From assembly GCA_946811695.1 (NCBI GenBank), contig OX328128.1, forward strand, positions 78,138,960 to 78,202,959: a stretch of DNA of 64,000 bases, read 5' to 3'. Of this stretch, positions 32,364 through 44,203 are shown in pieces. The position numbers and the translations under genes are program-made. The notes below the pieces were generated by a model that saw only the letters and a list, made by a program, of their open reading frames with translations, was not told the DNA's origin and ran no database searches. The stretch is from Gonocerus acuteangulatus. Its lineage: Eukaryota; Arthropoda; Insecta; Hemiptera; Coreidae. Numbering within the stretch: position 1 is the stretch's first letter; every line of letters begins with the position of its first letter.

Positions 32364-33353
32364 CAGTCAGAAATTAGCGTAGTTTATACATCATGACAAT
32401 ACATTTTGAACCAATCTTATTTTTAAAAACTTTCTACTAAAGTGTAAGTCGCACCATTTTTTACCGACACACATTTATACAGCTATCAACCCCCCACCCA
32501 TCCGTTGTAAGGTAAAACGGTTCATTGGTCTCCAGCTTCGTGAAGAAAATGGCGGCGCCCATCAGTTTCCCGCCAAATTTTATAACCTCTATGTAGATTG
32601 AAAAACTTCTAGGGAGGGTTACTTTTCCATATAAATATTATTATATATAAATCAATTATTATTATATATAAATCAATTATATGTGTGTGTGTATGTCAGT
32701 TCTACCTCCAGCAGGCTCAAAAACGACCTATATAAATCTTATATGGCAATAAGTCTACCGGTTCTACTGTAATTTTTTTTAAAGCGATCTCATTCGCAGA
32801 AATCCATTCTTAAAAAGCCAAAGTGTCGGTTTCGGACATTATTTTGAGCAGTTTTTGTTTCTTTTTGCCTAAATTTTAAATGGCAGTTTTTTTAAAATGG
32901 CACTTACCAGTTTATTAAAATAACGTAAGTAAATAAAAGCGCGTTAAAATTAAAATAAATCAAATAAAAGTGAATAATATTAAAACAGCAACATAAATTG
33001 TAATATCACCTCCAAAAAAAATGTTATATGGGACAAGCTATTAGGGTTTCTTTCTTTTATCATTCATTGATCCCAGAAATCTCTGGAGTCCAGACCCTGC
33101 CTTTTCTCGACTACTTGTCATTACTACCATTACCTCAGAACGAAATAATCATTCGGCAATTAGATTCGATAGCAGGATCGATGGAGAATCCAAGGCAATT
33201 TTTAAAATTTTCAACAGAATGTGCTAATAGATGTTAGTTTTTTTTGTCCTTAAGAACAAACGAATGTCGATGAGCAGAGGCAGGGAAAGGGCGTATAAAA
33301 AATTCACTGATAAATGGAGAAATTGAAAGTGTTCCTGATAATACATTTCTCTT
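32364..33353. other. No feature recognised
   Basis: AT-rich, with a 22-bp direct repeat of TATTATATATAAATCAATTA at about 32637-32680 and short frames only. Confidence 0.35.
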
Positions 33354-35693
33354 AAAAGCACAAAGATGTGCCGGTAACCTCAACTCTCACATGTGAAGTA
33401 CAGACAATCACGCAAAGTTGTCAGGAAGAACTGACAGTTCCGACGAGTTCTGGGTAAAAGCACAAAGATGTGCCGGTAACCTCAACTCTCACATGTGAAG
33501 TACAGACAATCACGCAAAGTTGTCAGGAAGAACTGACAGTTCCGACGAGTTCTGGGTAAAAGCACAAAGATGTGCCGGTAACCTCAACTCTCACATGTGA
33601 AGTACAGACAATCACGCAAAGTTGTCAGGAAGAACTGACAGTTCCGACGAGTTCTGGGTAAAAGCACAAAGATGTGCCGGTAACCTCAACTCTCACATGT
33701 GAAGTACAGACAATCACGCAAAGTTGTCAGGAAGAACTGACAGTTCCGACGAGTTCTGGGTAAAAGCACAAAGATGTGCCGGTAACCTCAACTCTCACAT
33801 GTGAAGTACAGACAATCACGCAAAGTTGTCAGGAAGAACTGACGGTTCCGACGAGTTCTGGGTAAAAGCACAAAGATGTGCCGGTAACCTCAACTCTCAC
33901 ATGTGAAGTACAGACAATCACGCAAAGTTGTCAGGAAGAACTGACAGTTCCGACGAGTTCTGGGTAAAAGCACAAAGATGTGCCGGTAACCTCAACTCTC
34001 ACATGTGAAGTACAGACAATCACGCAAAGTTGTCAGGAAGAACTGACGGTTCCGACGAGTTCTGGGTAAAAGCACAAAGATGTGCCGGTAACCTCAACTC
34101 TCACATGTGAAGTACAGACAATCACGCAAAGTTGTCAGGAAGAACTGACAGTTCCGACGAGTTCTGGGTAAAAGCACAAAGATGTGCCGGTAACCTCAAC
34201 TCTCACATGTGAAGTACTGACAATCACGCAAAGTTGTCAGGAAGAACTGACAGTTCCGACGAGTTCTGGGTAAAAGCACAAAGATGTGCCGGTAACCTCA
34301 ACTCTCACATGTGAAGTACAGACAATCACGCAAAGTTGTCAGGAAGAACTGACAGTTCCGACGAGTTCTGGGTAAAAGCACAAAGATGTGCCGGTAACCT
34401 CAACTCTCACATGTGAAGTACAGACAATCACGCAAAGTTGTCAGGAAGAACTGACAGTTCCGACGAGTTCTGGGTAAAAGCACAAAGATGTGCCGGTAAC
34501 CTCAACTCTCACATGTGAAGTACAGACAATCACGCAAAGTTGTCAGGAAGAACTGACAGTTCCGACGAGTTCTGGGTAAAAGCACAAAGATGTGCCGGTA
34601 ACCTCAACTCTCACATGTGAAGTACAGACAATCACGCAAGTTGTCAGGAAGAACTGACAGTTCCGACGAGTTCTGGGTAAAAGCACAAAGATGTGCCGGT
34701 AACCTCAACTCTCACATGTGAAGTACAGACAATCACGCAAGTTGTCAGGAAGAACTGACAGTTCCGACGAGTTCTGAGTAAAAGCACAAAGATGTGCCGG
34801 TAACCTCAACTCTCACATGTGAAGTACAGACAATCACGCAAAGTTGTCAGGAAGAACTGACAGTTCCGACGAGTTCTGGGTAAAAGCACAAAGATGTGCC
34901 GGTAACCTCAACTCTCACATGTGAAGTACAGACAATCACGCAAAGTTGTCAGGAAGAACTGACAGTTCCGACGAGTTCTGAGTAAAAGCACAAAGATGTG
35001 CCGGTAACCTCAACTCTCACATGTGAAGTACAGACAATCACGCAAAGTTGTCAGGAAGAACTGACAGTTCCGACGAGTTCTGGGTAAAAGCACAAAGATG
35101 TGCCGGTAACCTCAACTCTCACATGTGAAGTACAGACAATCACGCAAGTTGTCAGGAAGAACTGACAGTTCCGACGAGTTCTGGGTAAAAGCACAAAGAT
35201 GTGCCGGTAACCTCAACTCTCACATGTGAAGTACAGACAATCACGCAAGTTGTCAGGAAGAACTGACAGTTCCGACGAGTTCTGGGTAAAAGCACAAAGA
35301 TGTGCCGGTAACCTCAACTCTCACATGTGAAGTACAGACAATCACGCAAGTTGTCAGGAAGAACTGACAGTTCCGACGAGTTCTGGGTAAAAGCACAAAG
35401 ATGTGCCGGTAACCTCAACTCTCACATGTGAAGTACAGACAATCACGCAAAGTTGTCAGGAAGAACTGACAGTTCCGACGAGTTCTGGGTAAAAGCACAA
35501 AGATGTGCCGGTAACCTCAACTCTCACATGTGAAGTACAGACAATCACGCAAGTTGTCAGGAAGAACTGACGGTTCCGACGAGTTCTGGGTAAAAGCACA
35601 AAGATGTGCCGGTAACCTCAACTCTCACATATGAAGTACAGACAATCACGCAAAGTTGTCAGGAAGAACTGACAGTTCCGACGAGTTCTGGGT
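33354..35693. repeat. 102-bp satellite, 23 units
   Basis: The unit runs from AAAAGCACAAAGATGTGCCG to GACGAGTTCTGGGT. Seventeen units are 102 bp and six are 101 bp, owing to one missing A (CGCAAGTTG instead of CGCAAAGTTG). Few other substitutions occur (GACGGTTCC, TCTGAGT). The short-unit type is clustered in the second half, indicating local spread. GACAGTTCCGACGAG and the CTGTCAGTTC-like inverse inside each unit could form a small hairpin. Confidence 0.97.
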
Positions 35694-36516
35694 AAAAGAT
35701 TTAACAAACCAATTCTAAAAGGTTATATATATACAGGCTGATTCAGGCTAAGTAACCAAACTCTAGGAGGTGATTGTAGACATAATTTCCAACAAAAAAG
35801 TTCATTTGAAGTATGGTCCGATTCCGAAAGGAAAAGGAGCTATGTCCAATTTTCTGTTTTTTTTTTTTAACGTAGTCATGTTTTTTAATGAATAAAGGGG
35901 GGTTTCCTCAAAAACAATTCAAAATAATTTAATTCTAATTATGCCATCATAAAATAGACAAAATTTCCTTTAAAAAGACCGTAATTTAATTCACTAAAAT
36001 CATTATTCAAAGATACTTTCTGGACGTCCAATAACGCACTTCTGTTTTTATCAATGAATCAGAGGTTTTTCGCGATTTTTTTCCTCAGACCCCTAACGCA
36101 CTACAGATTCAATACTTACACGAAAACTTCTACATTTAATAAGTATTAAATCCATGTAAATAAAGTGGAGGTTTATACGGGGATAAAATGAAAACTTGGC
36201 TCTCTATTGTCGAAAAAATGTGGAATGTAGTTTTGTTACTTTGAAATACCATGTGTGAAAAAATTAAAAATTATTCATTTTTTAATGTCCAAACTGTGGG
36301 TATCCATTGTCCAGTCCAGAAGCAATAAAAAGTAACTGAAAGAAATTATTGGAAAAGTTTTTCATTTGGGAGATCTGATACATTTTGTGTTTAACAAATT
36401 TTCATTGATTTATCTTTTACATGCTGTTCTTGGCACTAAAATATTTGCTAATATATTTGAACATTTGCTAAATTTCAATTGTATCTTTATGAACTTGGGC
36501 AGTGGATCCATCCACT

Positions 36517-36870
36517 GTCTAACAGCACTGCTGCTGTGTGCAGGACAGCAATCCATCAGGAACCATTAATCTATGTGCTAGCGGAAGGTCTAACAGCACT
36601 GCTGCTGTGTGCAGGACAGCAATCCATCAGGAACCATTAATCTATGTGCTAACGGAAGGTCTAACAGCACTGCTGCTGTGTGCAGGACAGCAATCCATCA
36701 GGAACCATTAATCTATGTGCTAGCGGAAGGTCTAACAGCACTGCTGCTGTGTGCAGGACAGCAATCCATCAGGAACCATTAATCTATGTGCTAGCGGAAG
36801 GTCTAACAGCACTGCTGCTGTGTGCAGGACAGCAATCCATCAGGAACCATTAATCTATGTGCTAGCGGAA
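36517..36870. repeat. 71-bp minisatellite, five units, inside element G
   Basis: The unit is GTCTAACAGCACTGCTGCTG followed by TGTGCAGGACAGCAATCCAT and CAGGAACCATTAATCTATG...GCGGAAG. The units are almost identical (one TAGCGG/TAACGG change). Confidence 0.95.
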
Positions 36871-37450
36871 CCTCTTGCAATCCAATAGGTCGGTCGTATT
36901 TAAATCATTTGGAGGTTTAAAAATATGTTGAATCGAATCGGTCGGGAATCAGGAATGACTGAAGAAGATATTCGTCATGAATTCTGTAACACATGTTATC
37001 TTGGAACTGATACTGATTGTGTGATCTTCTCAGGGCATAAGGTTTAAAATGAAACCAAGTATGCCAATTGGGACTGAGAAATATTCCATTCCGTGTGAAT
37101 GTGGCTCTGTATGTCCACAAAATGCGGCCGAACTGAGGATTAACATTTTGTCTCCCGCAATGTTTTGCACGATTTTTAGTTTTGTGTAAATTTTTAGAAT
37201 GTGTAAATTCTGGATTACAATTATTCAACTACCCTGCAATCTTTTCGAATTCTCCGCTGAAAATATCTAGTCAAAACTGGGTGCCAAATACATCATGTAA
37301 AACATAAATCAATGAAAAATTGAAAAAAAAAAAAAAAAAAAAAGAAATGTAACAGATCTCCCAAATGGAAATTTTTTCTAATCGTTTCATTCAGTTATAT
37401 TTATTGTTTTGGGCTGGACAATGGATACCCACAGTTTGGCCATTAAAAAA

Positions 37451-38499
37451 GTCCGTCACGCAGGAGCTGCATAACTAAGCACTTTCCTCAGAATTTGGGT
37501 AGTGTAGATTGCTTTCCAGAACAATTTGCTTAAAATATCCTACATAAATAAAATAAAAACATGAATAGTTCTCTTTTAAATTTGTAATGAGTAACTGATC
37601 AATTAATAATTTGCTTCCAGAGTTATGTTTACACATGTTACCTATTACACTACGTAATAAATACAAAAAACCTCATATTATCGTATTTTGATCTAACGCA
37701 GGAACAGGATACAGTCACTCTAGTGGTAGAAAGCGCTCCTTGCGGCGGCTTTGTGAACCTACGTCTGGCGGGCTTTTCTATTGAAATATATTACAAATTA
37801 AACCCCCGCTTTCCGATTGACCGATTCAGCTCATTTTTACAACACTTCTTTCTCATGAGTTAGCCACGACGTATACCGCGTTTCGTTACAATACAGCAGA
37901 AATTACGACCGGTATGAGTATATTAAGAATTTGGGTCAAGAGTAAACCCCCCCTTCTAATGAACCGATTTAGTTTATTTTTACAACACATATTTACCTGT
38001 AGATTACCACTACGAATACCGAGTTTCGTCGAAATATACCAAAAATCACGGCTGGTAGTGGCGAATTGGTATTGTGGGTCCGGAGTAAACCCCCCCCCTC
38101 CTAATGAACCGATTTAGTTTATTTTTACAACAGTTATTTACCTGTGGATTACCACTACGAATACCGAGTTTCATCGAAATATACCAAAAATCACGGCTGG
38201 TAGTGGCGAATTGGTATTGTGGGTCCAGAGTAAACCCCCCCTTCTAATGAACCGATTTAGTTCATTTTTATATCTCACTTTTCTCTCTATATTACCACTA
38301 CGAATACCAAGTTTCGTTTAAATATAACAAATATTACGGCTGACATAGTCAAATTAGTGTTTTGGGTTCGGGGTAAACCCCCCCTTCCGGTGGACCGACA
38401 TTGGTGGTTAACGAACTCGTTCAATCGTTTGCTAATTGAATGCTATATACCAAGTTTCGTGACGAAAAAACAAAAACTCTGGCCGCTATCGTGTTAACA

Positions 38500-38557
<58 letters not shown>

Positions 38558-38691
38558 TATATATAAATTTTAACAGGGGTCATTTTCGGTGTCTACTAGG
38601 TAGGATCGATAAAGATTTGAAGAAATTTTTCAAAAATTCCGTCATGAGTCCAACCTCAATAGCTACTTTCCTTCGGAGGAAAGTGCTAAAA
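37451..38691 (+). mobile_element. Family B element, complete (copy 2), inserted in G
   Basis: It has GTCCGTCACG at the start, AGCACTTTCCTC at 37478-37489, GAGGAAAGTGCT at 38676-38687, and AAAA at the end. The opposite arm of G reads ...CATTAAAAAATGAATAATT without interruption, and here it is split after the A-run. The 3' hairpin is ACTTTCCT-TCGG-AGGAAAGT. A (TA)n tract is at 38503-38566. Confidence 0.9.
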
Positions 38692-39203
38692 TGAATAATT
38701 TTTAACTTTTTCACACAAGGTATTTAAAAGTAACAAAACTATATTCCACATTTTTTTGACAAAAGGGAGCCGATCGTTCAATTTATTGCCTAATAAACCT
38801 CCACTCCATTTTCATAGATTCAATGGTTACTAAATGTAGAAGTTTTCCTGTAAGTATTGAATCTGTAGTCCTTTAGAGGGCTGAGGAAAAAAATCGCGAA
38901 AATACTCTGATTCATTGCTAAAAACAGAAGTGCTTTATTGGACGTCCAGAAAGTATCTTTTAATAATGTTTTTAAAGGAAATTTTGTCTATTTGATGATG
39001 GCATAATTAGAATTTAATTATTTTGAATAGTGTTAGAGGAAACCCCTATTATTCATTAAAAATCATGACTACGTTAAAAAAACAGAAAATTGGACATAGC
39101 TCCTTTTCCTTCCGGAATCGAACCATAGTTCAAATGAACTTTTTTGTTGGAAATTATGTCTACAATCACCTCCTGAAGTTTGGCTACTTAGACCTGAATC
39201 ACC

Positions 39204-39206
<3 letters not shown>

Positions 39207-39261
<55 letters not shown>
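39207..39261. repeat. (TA)n microsatellite
   Basis: Pure TA beginning at the right end of element G. The TA target may have been part of this tract. Confidence 0.95.
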
Positions 39262-39263
<2 letters not shown>

Positions 39264-39379
39264 ACACACATAAATTCACATTGCCTAGGGATGTTTTAGG
39301 GGGGAGCTTTTAGTTTTAATTAGTACCCTTCTATTCTCCCTCATTTAAAAGATAGGAAACCCCCTCTTTATAAAAAAAA

Positions 39380-40428
39380 GTCCGTCACGCAGGAGCTGCA
39401 TAACTAAGCACTTTCCTCAGAATTTGGGTAGTGTAGATTGCTTTCCAGAACAATTTGCTTAAAATATCCTACATAAATAAAATAAAAACATGAATAGTTC
39501 TCTTTTAAATTTGTAATGAGTAACTGATCAATTAATAATTTGCTTCCAGAGTTATGTTTACACATGGTACCTATTACACTACGTAATAAATACAAAAAAC
39601 CTCATATTATCGTATTTTGATCTAACGCAGGAACAGGATACAGTCACTCTAGTGGTAGAAAGCGCTCCTTGCGGCGGCTTTGTGAACCTACGTCTGACGG
39701 GCTTTTCTATTGAAAGATATTACAAATTAAACCCCCGCTTTCCGATTGACCGATTCAGCTCATTTTTACAACACTTCTTTCTCATGAGCTACCCACGACG
39801 TATACCGCGTTTCGTTACAATACAGCAGAAATTACGACCGGTATGAGTATATTAGGAATTTGGGTCAGGAGTAAACCCCCCCTTCTAATGAACCGATTTA
39901 GTTTATTTTTACAACACATATTTACCTGTAGATTACCACTACGAACACCGAGTTTCGTCGAAATATACCAAAAATCACGGCTGGTAGTGGCGAATTGGTA
40001 CTGTGGGTCCGGAGTAAACCCCCCCCTCCTAATGAACCGATTTAGTTTATTTTTACAACAGTTATTTACCTGTGGATTACCACTACGAACACCGAGTTTC
40101 GTCGAAATATACCAAAAATCACGGCTGGTAGTGGCGAATTGGTATTGTGGGTCCGGAGTAAACCCCCTCTTCTAATGAACCGATTTAGTTCATTTTTATA
40201 TCTCACTTTTCTCTCTATATGTCCACTACGAACACCAAGTTTCGTTGAAATATAACAAATATTACGGCTGACATTGTCAAATTAGTGTTTTGGGTTCGGG
40301 GTAAACCCCCCCTTCCGGTGGACCGACTTTGGTGGTTAACGAACTCGTTCAATCGTTTGCTAATTGAATGCTATATACCAAGTTTCGTGACGAAGAAACA
40401 AAAACTCTGGCCGCTATCGTGTTAACAG

Positions 40429-40467
<39 letters not shown>

Positions 40468-40622
40468 TATATATATATATATATAGATATATATAAATTT
40501 TAACGGGGGTCATTTTCGGTGTCTACTAGGTAAGATCGATAAAGATTTGAAGACATTTTTCAAAAATTCCGTCATGAGTCCAACCTCAATAGCTACTTTC
40601 CTTCGGAGGAAAGTGCTAAAAA
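39380..40622 (+). mobile_element. Family B element, complete (copy 3)
   Basis: It is nearly identical to copy 2, with AGCACTTTCCTC at 39407-39418 and GAGGAAAGTGCT at 40606-40617. It follows an 8-A run. The five internal ~142-bp units and the (TA)n (40434-40494) are present. The high identity to copy 2 points to recent movement. Confidence 0.9.
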
Positions 40623-40759
40623 CGAACCACCGATATTTTCGTGCTATGTGGTTTGTGAAACGTGAAATCAGCGATTTTCTCCCTATGATATTAGCGAGGA
40701 AACGCGCTACAGGCGTATTATCCCTTACGAACGACAGGGTACTTGCAATTTGGTACTTT

Positions 40760-41095
40760 TTTTTTACCGTCATCAGAAGTCGTTTGCCGTTGTAGCTTCT
40801 TATCAAACGACTTCGACTCATTTTTAGTCAGGAGGGAAGGAGCATTTATCATGACTGATAGTGACTCTTGCTGTATCATATGGCTGAATGAAGACTGCAC
40901 AGTTCGGCCTCAAGGTTTGGACTGCACGGGTCTAGCACAGACACGATAAGTTATATTCCCTAATATTCTGATGTTCTCAAAATCAAAATCATGACCATAT
41001 TTTATAGCATGATAAGCCAACGCTTTTTTCTCCACTATCAATATTATGAACGTGTTGTTTAATACGTTTTCGAAGTAAACAACACTGATGTTGAG
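40760..41095 (-). pseudogene. Penelope-like element GIY-YIG endonuclease relic
   Basis: On the minus strand the frames give LRKRIKQHVHNIDSGEKS, then after a one-base shift ALAYHAIKYGHDFDFENIRI, LGNITYRV and later SSFSHMIQQESLSVMIN. This matches the C-terminal part of the GIY-YIG endonuclease found at the end of Penelope-like ORFs ('..kRi.eH...i......saLa.Ha...gHdfdfen..iL......R...E...I'). The catalytic GIY-YIG start is not visible. One frameshift and one in-frame stop make it non-functional. Confidence 0.7.
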
Positions 41096-41099
41096 AACA

Positions 41100-42325
41100 T
41101 CAGAATATTAGGAAAAGAAAGAAATAGAATGGAAAAAAAGATAAAAGAAAACATACACATAATTAAAAACAGAAAGAAAGTGATAAATAAAAAAAACCGA
41201 AATACATCATCTTAATCATATTTTCATTAATTTATTTGATAAAAAATAGGGAAAAGATAGGTTGTGTATAGACATTTTTTTCTTTCTTTTTTTTGGGGGG
41301 GGGGGGGGGTTATATGACTATATTTCATCTGGAAATTAAAATCAATTTTAAAGATATGACAGATCGATTATCGATCAGCTGACTATTTGACACCATATTG
41401 GATTCCTTCCAATATTTTACAGTATACACAAATTTGAACCCCCGGTATTTTAGTGTCTATGAATTCTGAAACGTGCACATTCCCAATGAAATTATCTTTT
41501 CCTCGTTTCGGTATCCTGAGATCTCTATGCGGAAATATCCGGGGATAAATAATGTGCTTATTGAGCAATATACGTGTAATCACACGGATATCTTAGTATG
41601 TTTGATGAGGAAGTTGGCGGTTTCTAATAACGAAGGTAAGGGCGCCATTATAAACAGCTGTGGAAGTCATTACATCGCCAAAGAGGTAGGAAGCCGTGTC
41701 GAGAAACTGTAATGAGGAGGGTTAGGCTCTGACGTCACGCTCTTCCTGAATGCTTCGTTCGGAGTGAGACTTCGATTTTACCTTAGGATTTTCTTTATAC
41801 ACTGTAGACTTTTTGTTAAAATCATATGATGCTGTTTGTCCTATTTAAAAACTGTATTTCCTTTATATTGATTATGTTTTTTTTCATAGAACATCTTCCC
41901 CGTGATCAGTTGAATAAAAATTGCCATATAAAAGAAGGACATGCTTCCCTACACCTGCAGAAACATCTACAGTTAGGCTGGCCATATTTTTGGTGAATGA
42001 AATCGGGACACATTAATATGGGATCGGCATGGGGGGGGGGGGTTGTGGAATAAAACTGGTACAAATTAGAAGCACAAAAGAAATGGTGAGTTTCACGACT
42101 TTTTTTAAGCCTAGCAAGTAACGGGAGCGGGGATTCTGGAACTCTAAATTGTTAGTCTACGTACTTATTAAAAATAAAAAAAGTAATTTTTGCTACTTAA
42201 TTTACGCTTGGCGGTGCTGTGCAAGTAGTTCCAGCGTTTGCTTACAGATTACTGTTAGAATACTTCTAATTCCTTTGACATAGTCAAAAATGTTGATTGT
42301 AGAAAAGTAAATGATTCGTAATAAT
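41100..42325. other. Unassigned, with A-family 3' trace
   Basis: Poly-G runs lie at about 41296-41309 and 42030-42042. At 41405-41480 the CAAATTTGAACCCCCGGTAT and GTGTCTATGAATTCTGAAAC blocks resemble the family A 3' part. The plus frame at 41473-41712 has no recognisable motif. Confidence 0.4.
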
Positions 42326-42329
42326 TAAT

Positions 42330-42505
42330 TTCGTTTAGAGCCTTCTGATCAAATTCAGGAACATAAATATACTTTAGGGACACCCTACAAACCTATGTAA
42401 TGTACTGTATAACATACAGTCTTCTTTCCCCTACATCGTCACCGCGAATGCCAGCGGACGCTTTTTTTCCAGTTTAGTCATCGCTAAAGCATATTTATGC
42501 TACAA
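42330..42505 (+). mobile_element. Family C element, copy 3
   Basis: It is oriented opposite to copies 1 and 2. The 5' part is CAGGAACATAAATATACTTT, the interior includes CATTACAT-type and GCCAGCGGACGC blocks, and the 3' hairpin AGCATATTTATGCT is followed by ACAA in place of AAAA. Confidence 0.75.
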
Positions 42506-42744
42506 CATAAATTAATTACTTTTTACATCTGACAGCCGTTTCCGGAGCATTCATAAAACCAGGCGGGACACCGGCACAAGAACAAAATACCGGGACTGTC
42601 CCGGTCAAACCGGGACGTATGTCAAGCATATATATAGTCTGTCAAGAATTGGCACAATAGGTGGAAAATTAAGGGGGATCCCGAAAAATGCTGTCAATCC
42701 TCGATAAGAGTCTCTGCGCCTCTTTTAACGAATCCAGCTCCCAA

Positions 42745-42932
42745 CTTCCCTTATCGAAGTGAGCTGCCTGATACTATTACTAGACAGCAGACTTCCCTTA
42801 TCGAACTGAGCTGCCTGATACTATTACTAGACAGCAGACTTCCCTTATCGAAGTGAGCTGTCTGATACTATTACTAGGCAGCAGACTTCCCTTATCGAAG
42901 TGAGCTGCCTGATACTATTACTAGACAGCAGA
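42745..42932. repeat. 47-bp minisatellite, four units
   Basis: Unit starts at 42745, 42792, 42839 and 42886. The core CTTCCCTTATCGAAGTGAGC is followed by TGCCTGATACTATTACTAGA. It lies within a probable Penelope terminal segment that includes the motif at 43522. Confidence 0.95.
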
Positions 42933-44200
42933 CTTGGAACCAGGGACTCCGAGAAGAACTACGGGTCCCTGTCAAATATACAGATAAATCAGGCATACCT
43001 CCCCACGGAGGTATCAAATCAAAATCCCTACGGAAAATAGTTAATATACCTTATTAGGTTTCTAATAAAACCTTTTACCATGGCCTCAACATTCCTTCCA
43101 TCCCTCAACATGCGAAATCGCGATTCCTAACCTTCTTATCCTAATCCCAGAACCCACTCCAACCTCTTCATTTAATCCCACCCCAAAATCCCTTATAGGA
43201 GATCCTAACTTCTTGATCATTTAAATCATCACAAACGTTATTACTTTTTAAGTTTATTACTTAGTGTAATGTCATCAATGATTGGCTCTTTCCAAAGTGA
43301 TGGATTTTTCTTTTTTTTTCTTTTTTTTTTTAAATATTTACCTATCATAATCATAATTTTTCTTTAATTTATTTTCTTTTTAGTTTATTATTCCTATTTT
43401 GATTATTCAATAGGATTTTTAATTAATTTATGTACCACCTCATTTATTGTATTTGTGCTGGTTTTAGTGACAGAGGAAGTTTCCTCCTTATTCTTTGTTT
43501 TATTCTATTTTATATAGATGCCTGATGATGAACCTAAACAGGTTCGAAACAACATATTAATTAAGGTTTAACAATTTTGGACAGCAACTCCTGCTAGCTA
43601 CTTCAAGAATCCATTCATCCTTCCCCACCCTCACCTTAAACTTATGTATGATGTGTTCATGAAAAATCTGGCACTATCTCCCACATGGTCAAGAATCAGA
43701 TACCTCTCCAGCGTCAGCCCCTCATGGTCATAACATAAAATACAAGAAAATAAAGAATCAGGCCTCCGCCAAACACGTTATTATTTTTTCCCAAGCGCTT
43801 TCGGAGTCCAAAGCGCAATATTCAGTGAATGTATAACACTACCCTACCGACACAAATGTGAGGAAATTAATGGAGGAAAATTTTAGTTAATTTCTTCTCC
43901 CTTCGGATGTGATATGAGGGAAACATAAAGTTGGAAGAGAACACGAGACTGAAGCATCGCCATGAAGTGTTGTGTAATTAGAGTGCCTCTTTGATGAAGG
44001 CATTCCTTTTGAGCGAATCGATCATGAACGAACTTCCACTTGCTTGTAGTGCTCTCACTGGTATACCTCTATGCTGCTCTAAATACTTCAGCCTCGGTGA
44101 GATGGACTCTCCGACAAGTTGTGAGGTCTGTAACTGAAGCCTGCTATCAGCCCTTGATTAAATTCTTACTTCATCTCCATACAAGTTTGCCATTCTGACT
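42933..44200 (+). mobile_element. Probable Penelope-like terminal segment and unassigned flank
   Basis: It contains the hammerhead-like motif at 43522-43550 and the downstream GGACAGCAACTCCTGCTAGC block shared with 6125-6150. The stretch from about 43640 to 43770 has short similarity in inverted orientation to 59440-59500. No coding frame. Confidence 0.4.
43522..43550 (+). ncRNA. Hammerhead-ribozyme-like motif, well paired
   Basis: CTGATGA (43522-43528), one extra T, then stem GAACCT, loop AAAC, AGGTTC, and GAAAC (43546-43550). The stem is six perfect pairs. AAC follows instead of GUH, so the cleavage site seems lost in this copy. Confidence 0.45.
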
Positions 44201-44203
44201 TAC

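Larger units (their letters stand above)
35734..39206. mobile_element. Long-inverted-repeat DNA transposon G, with B inserted
   Basis: It starts CAGGCTGATTCAGGCTAAGT and ends with the inverse CCTGAATCACCCTG. TA lies on both sides, as in Tc1/mariner-type elements. The arms match for about 700 bp (35734-36440 against 37290-39206) once the B element at 37451-38691 is removed. Between the arms are five units of a 71-bp repeat and unidentified sequence with a minus frame at 36917-37228. A third copy of the right arm lies at 60897-61341. Confidence 0.75.

Noticed and set aside
33354..35693. CRISPR array
   Set aside because: The whole unit repeats with no unique spacers, and the context is eukaryotic. 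The same holds for the 52-bp, 36-bp and 32-bp arrays.
37475..37666. 63-residue ORF repeated at 12728, 37475 and 39404 (minus)
   Set aside because: The conserved frame recurs only because the family B element recurs. It has substitutions that do not favour coding and no domain.
39023..39313. 96-residue ORF with a Tyr-Ile repeat, and similar frames at 45464 and 53728
   Set aside because: The Tyr-Ile runs are translations of (TA)n microsatellites joined to transposon sequence.
40510..40821. 103-residue minus ORF and its plus-strand partner
   Set aside because: It spans the 3' end of family B and unrelated flank. The frame is a chance fusion.
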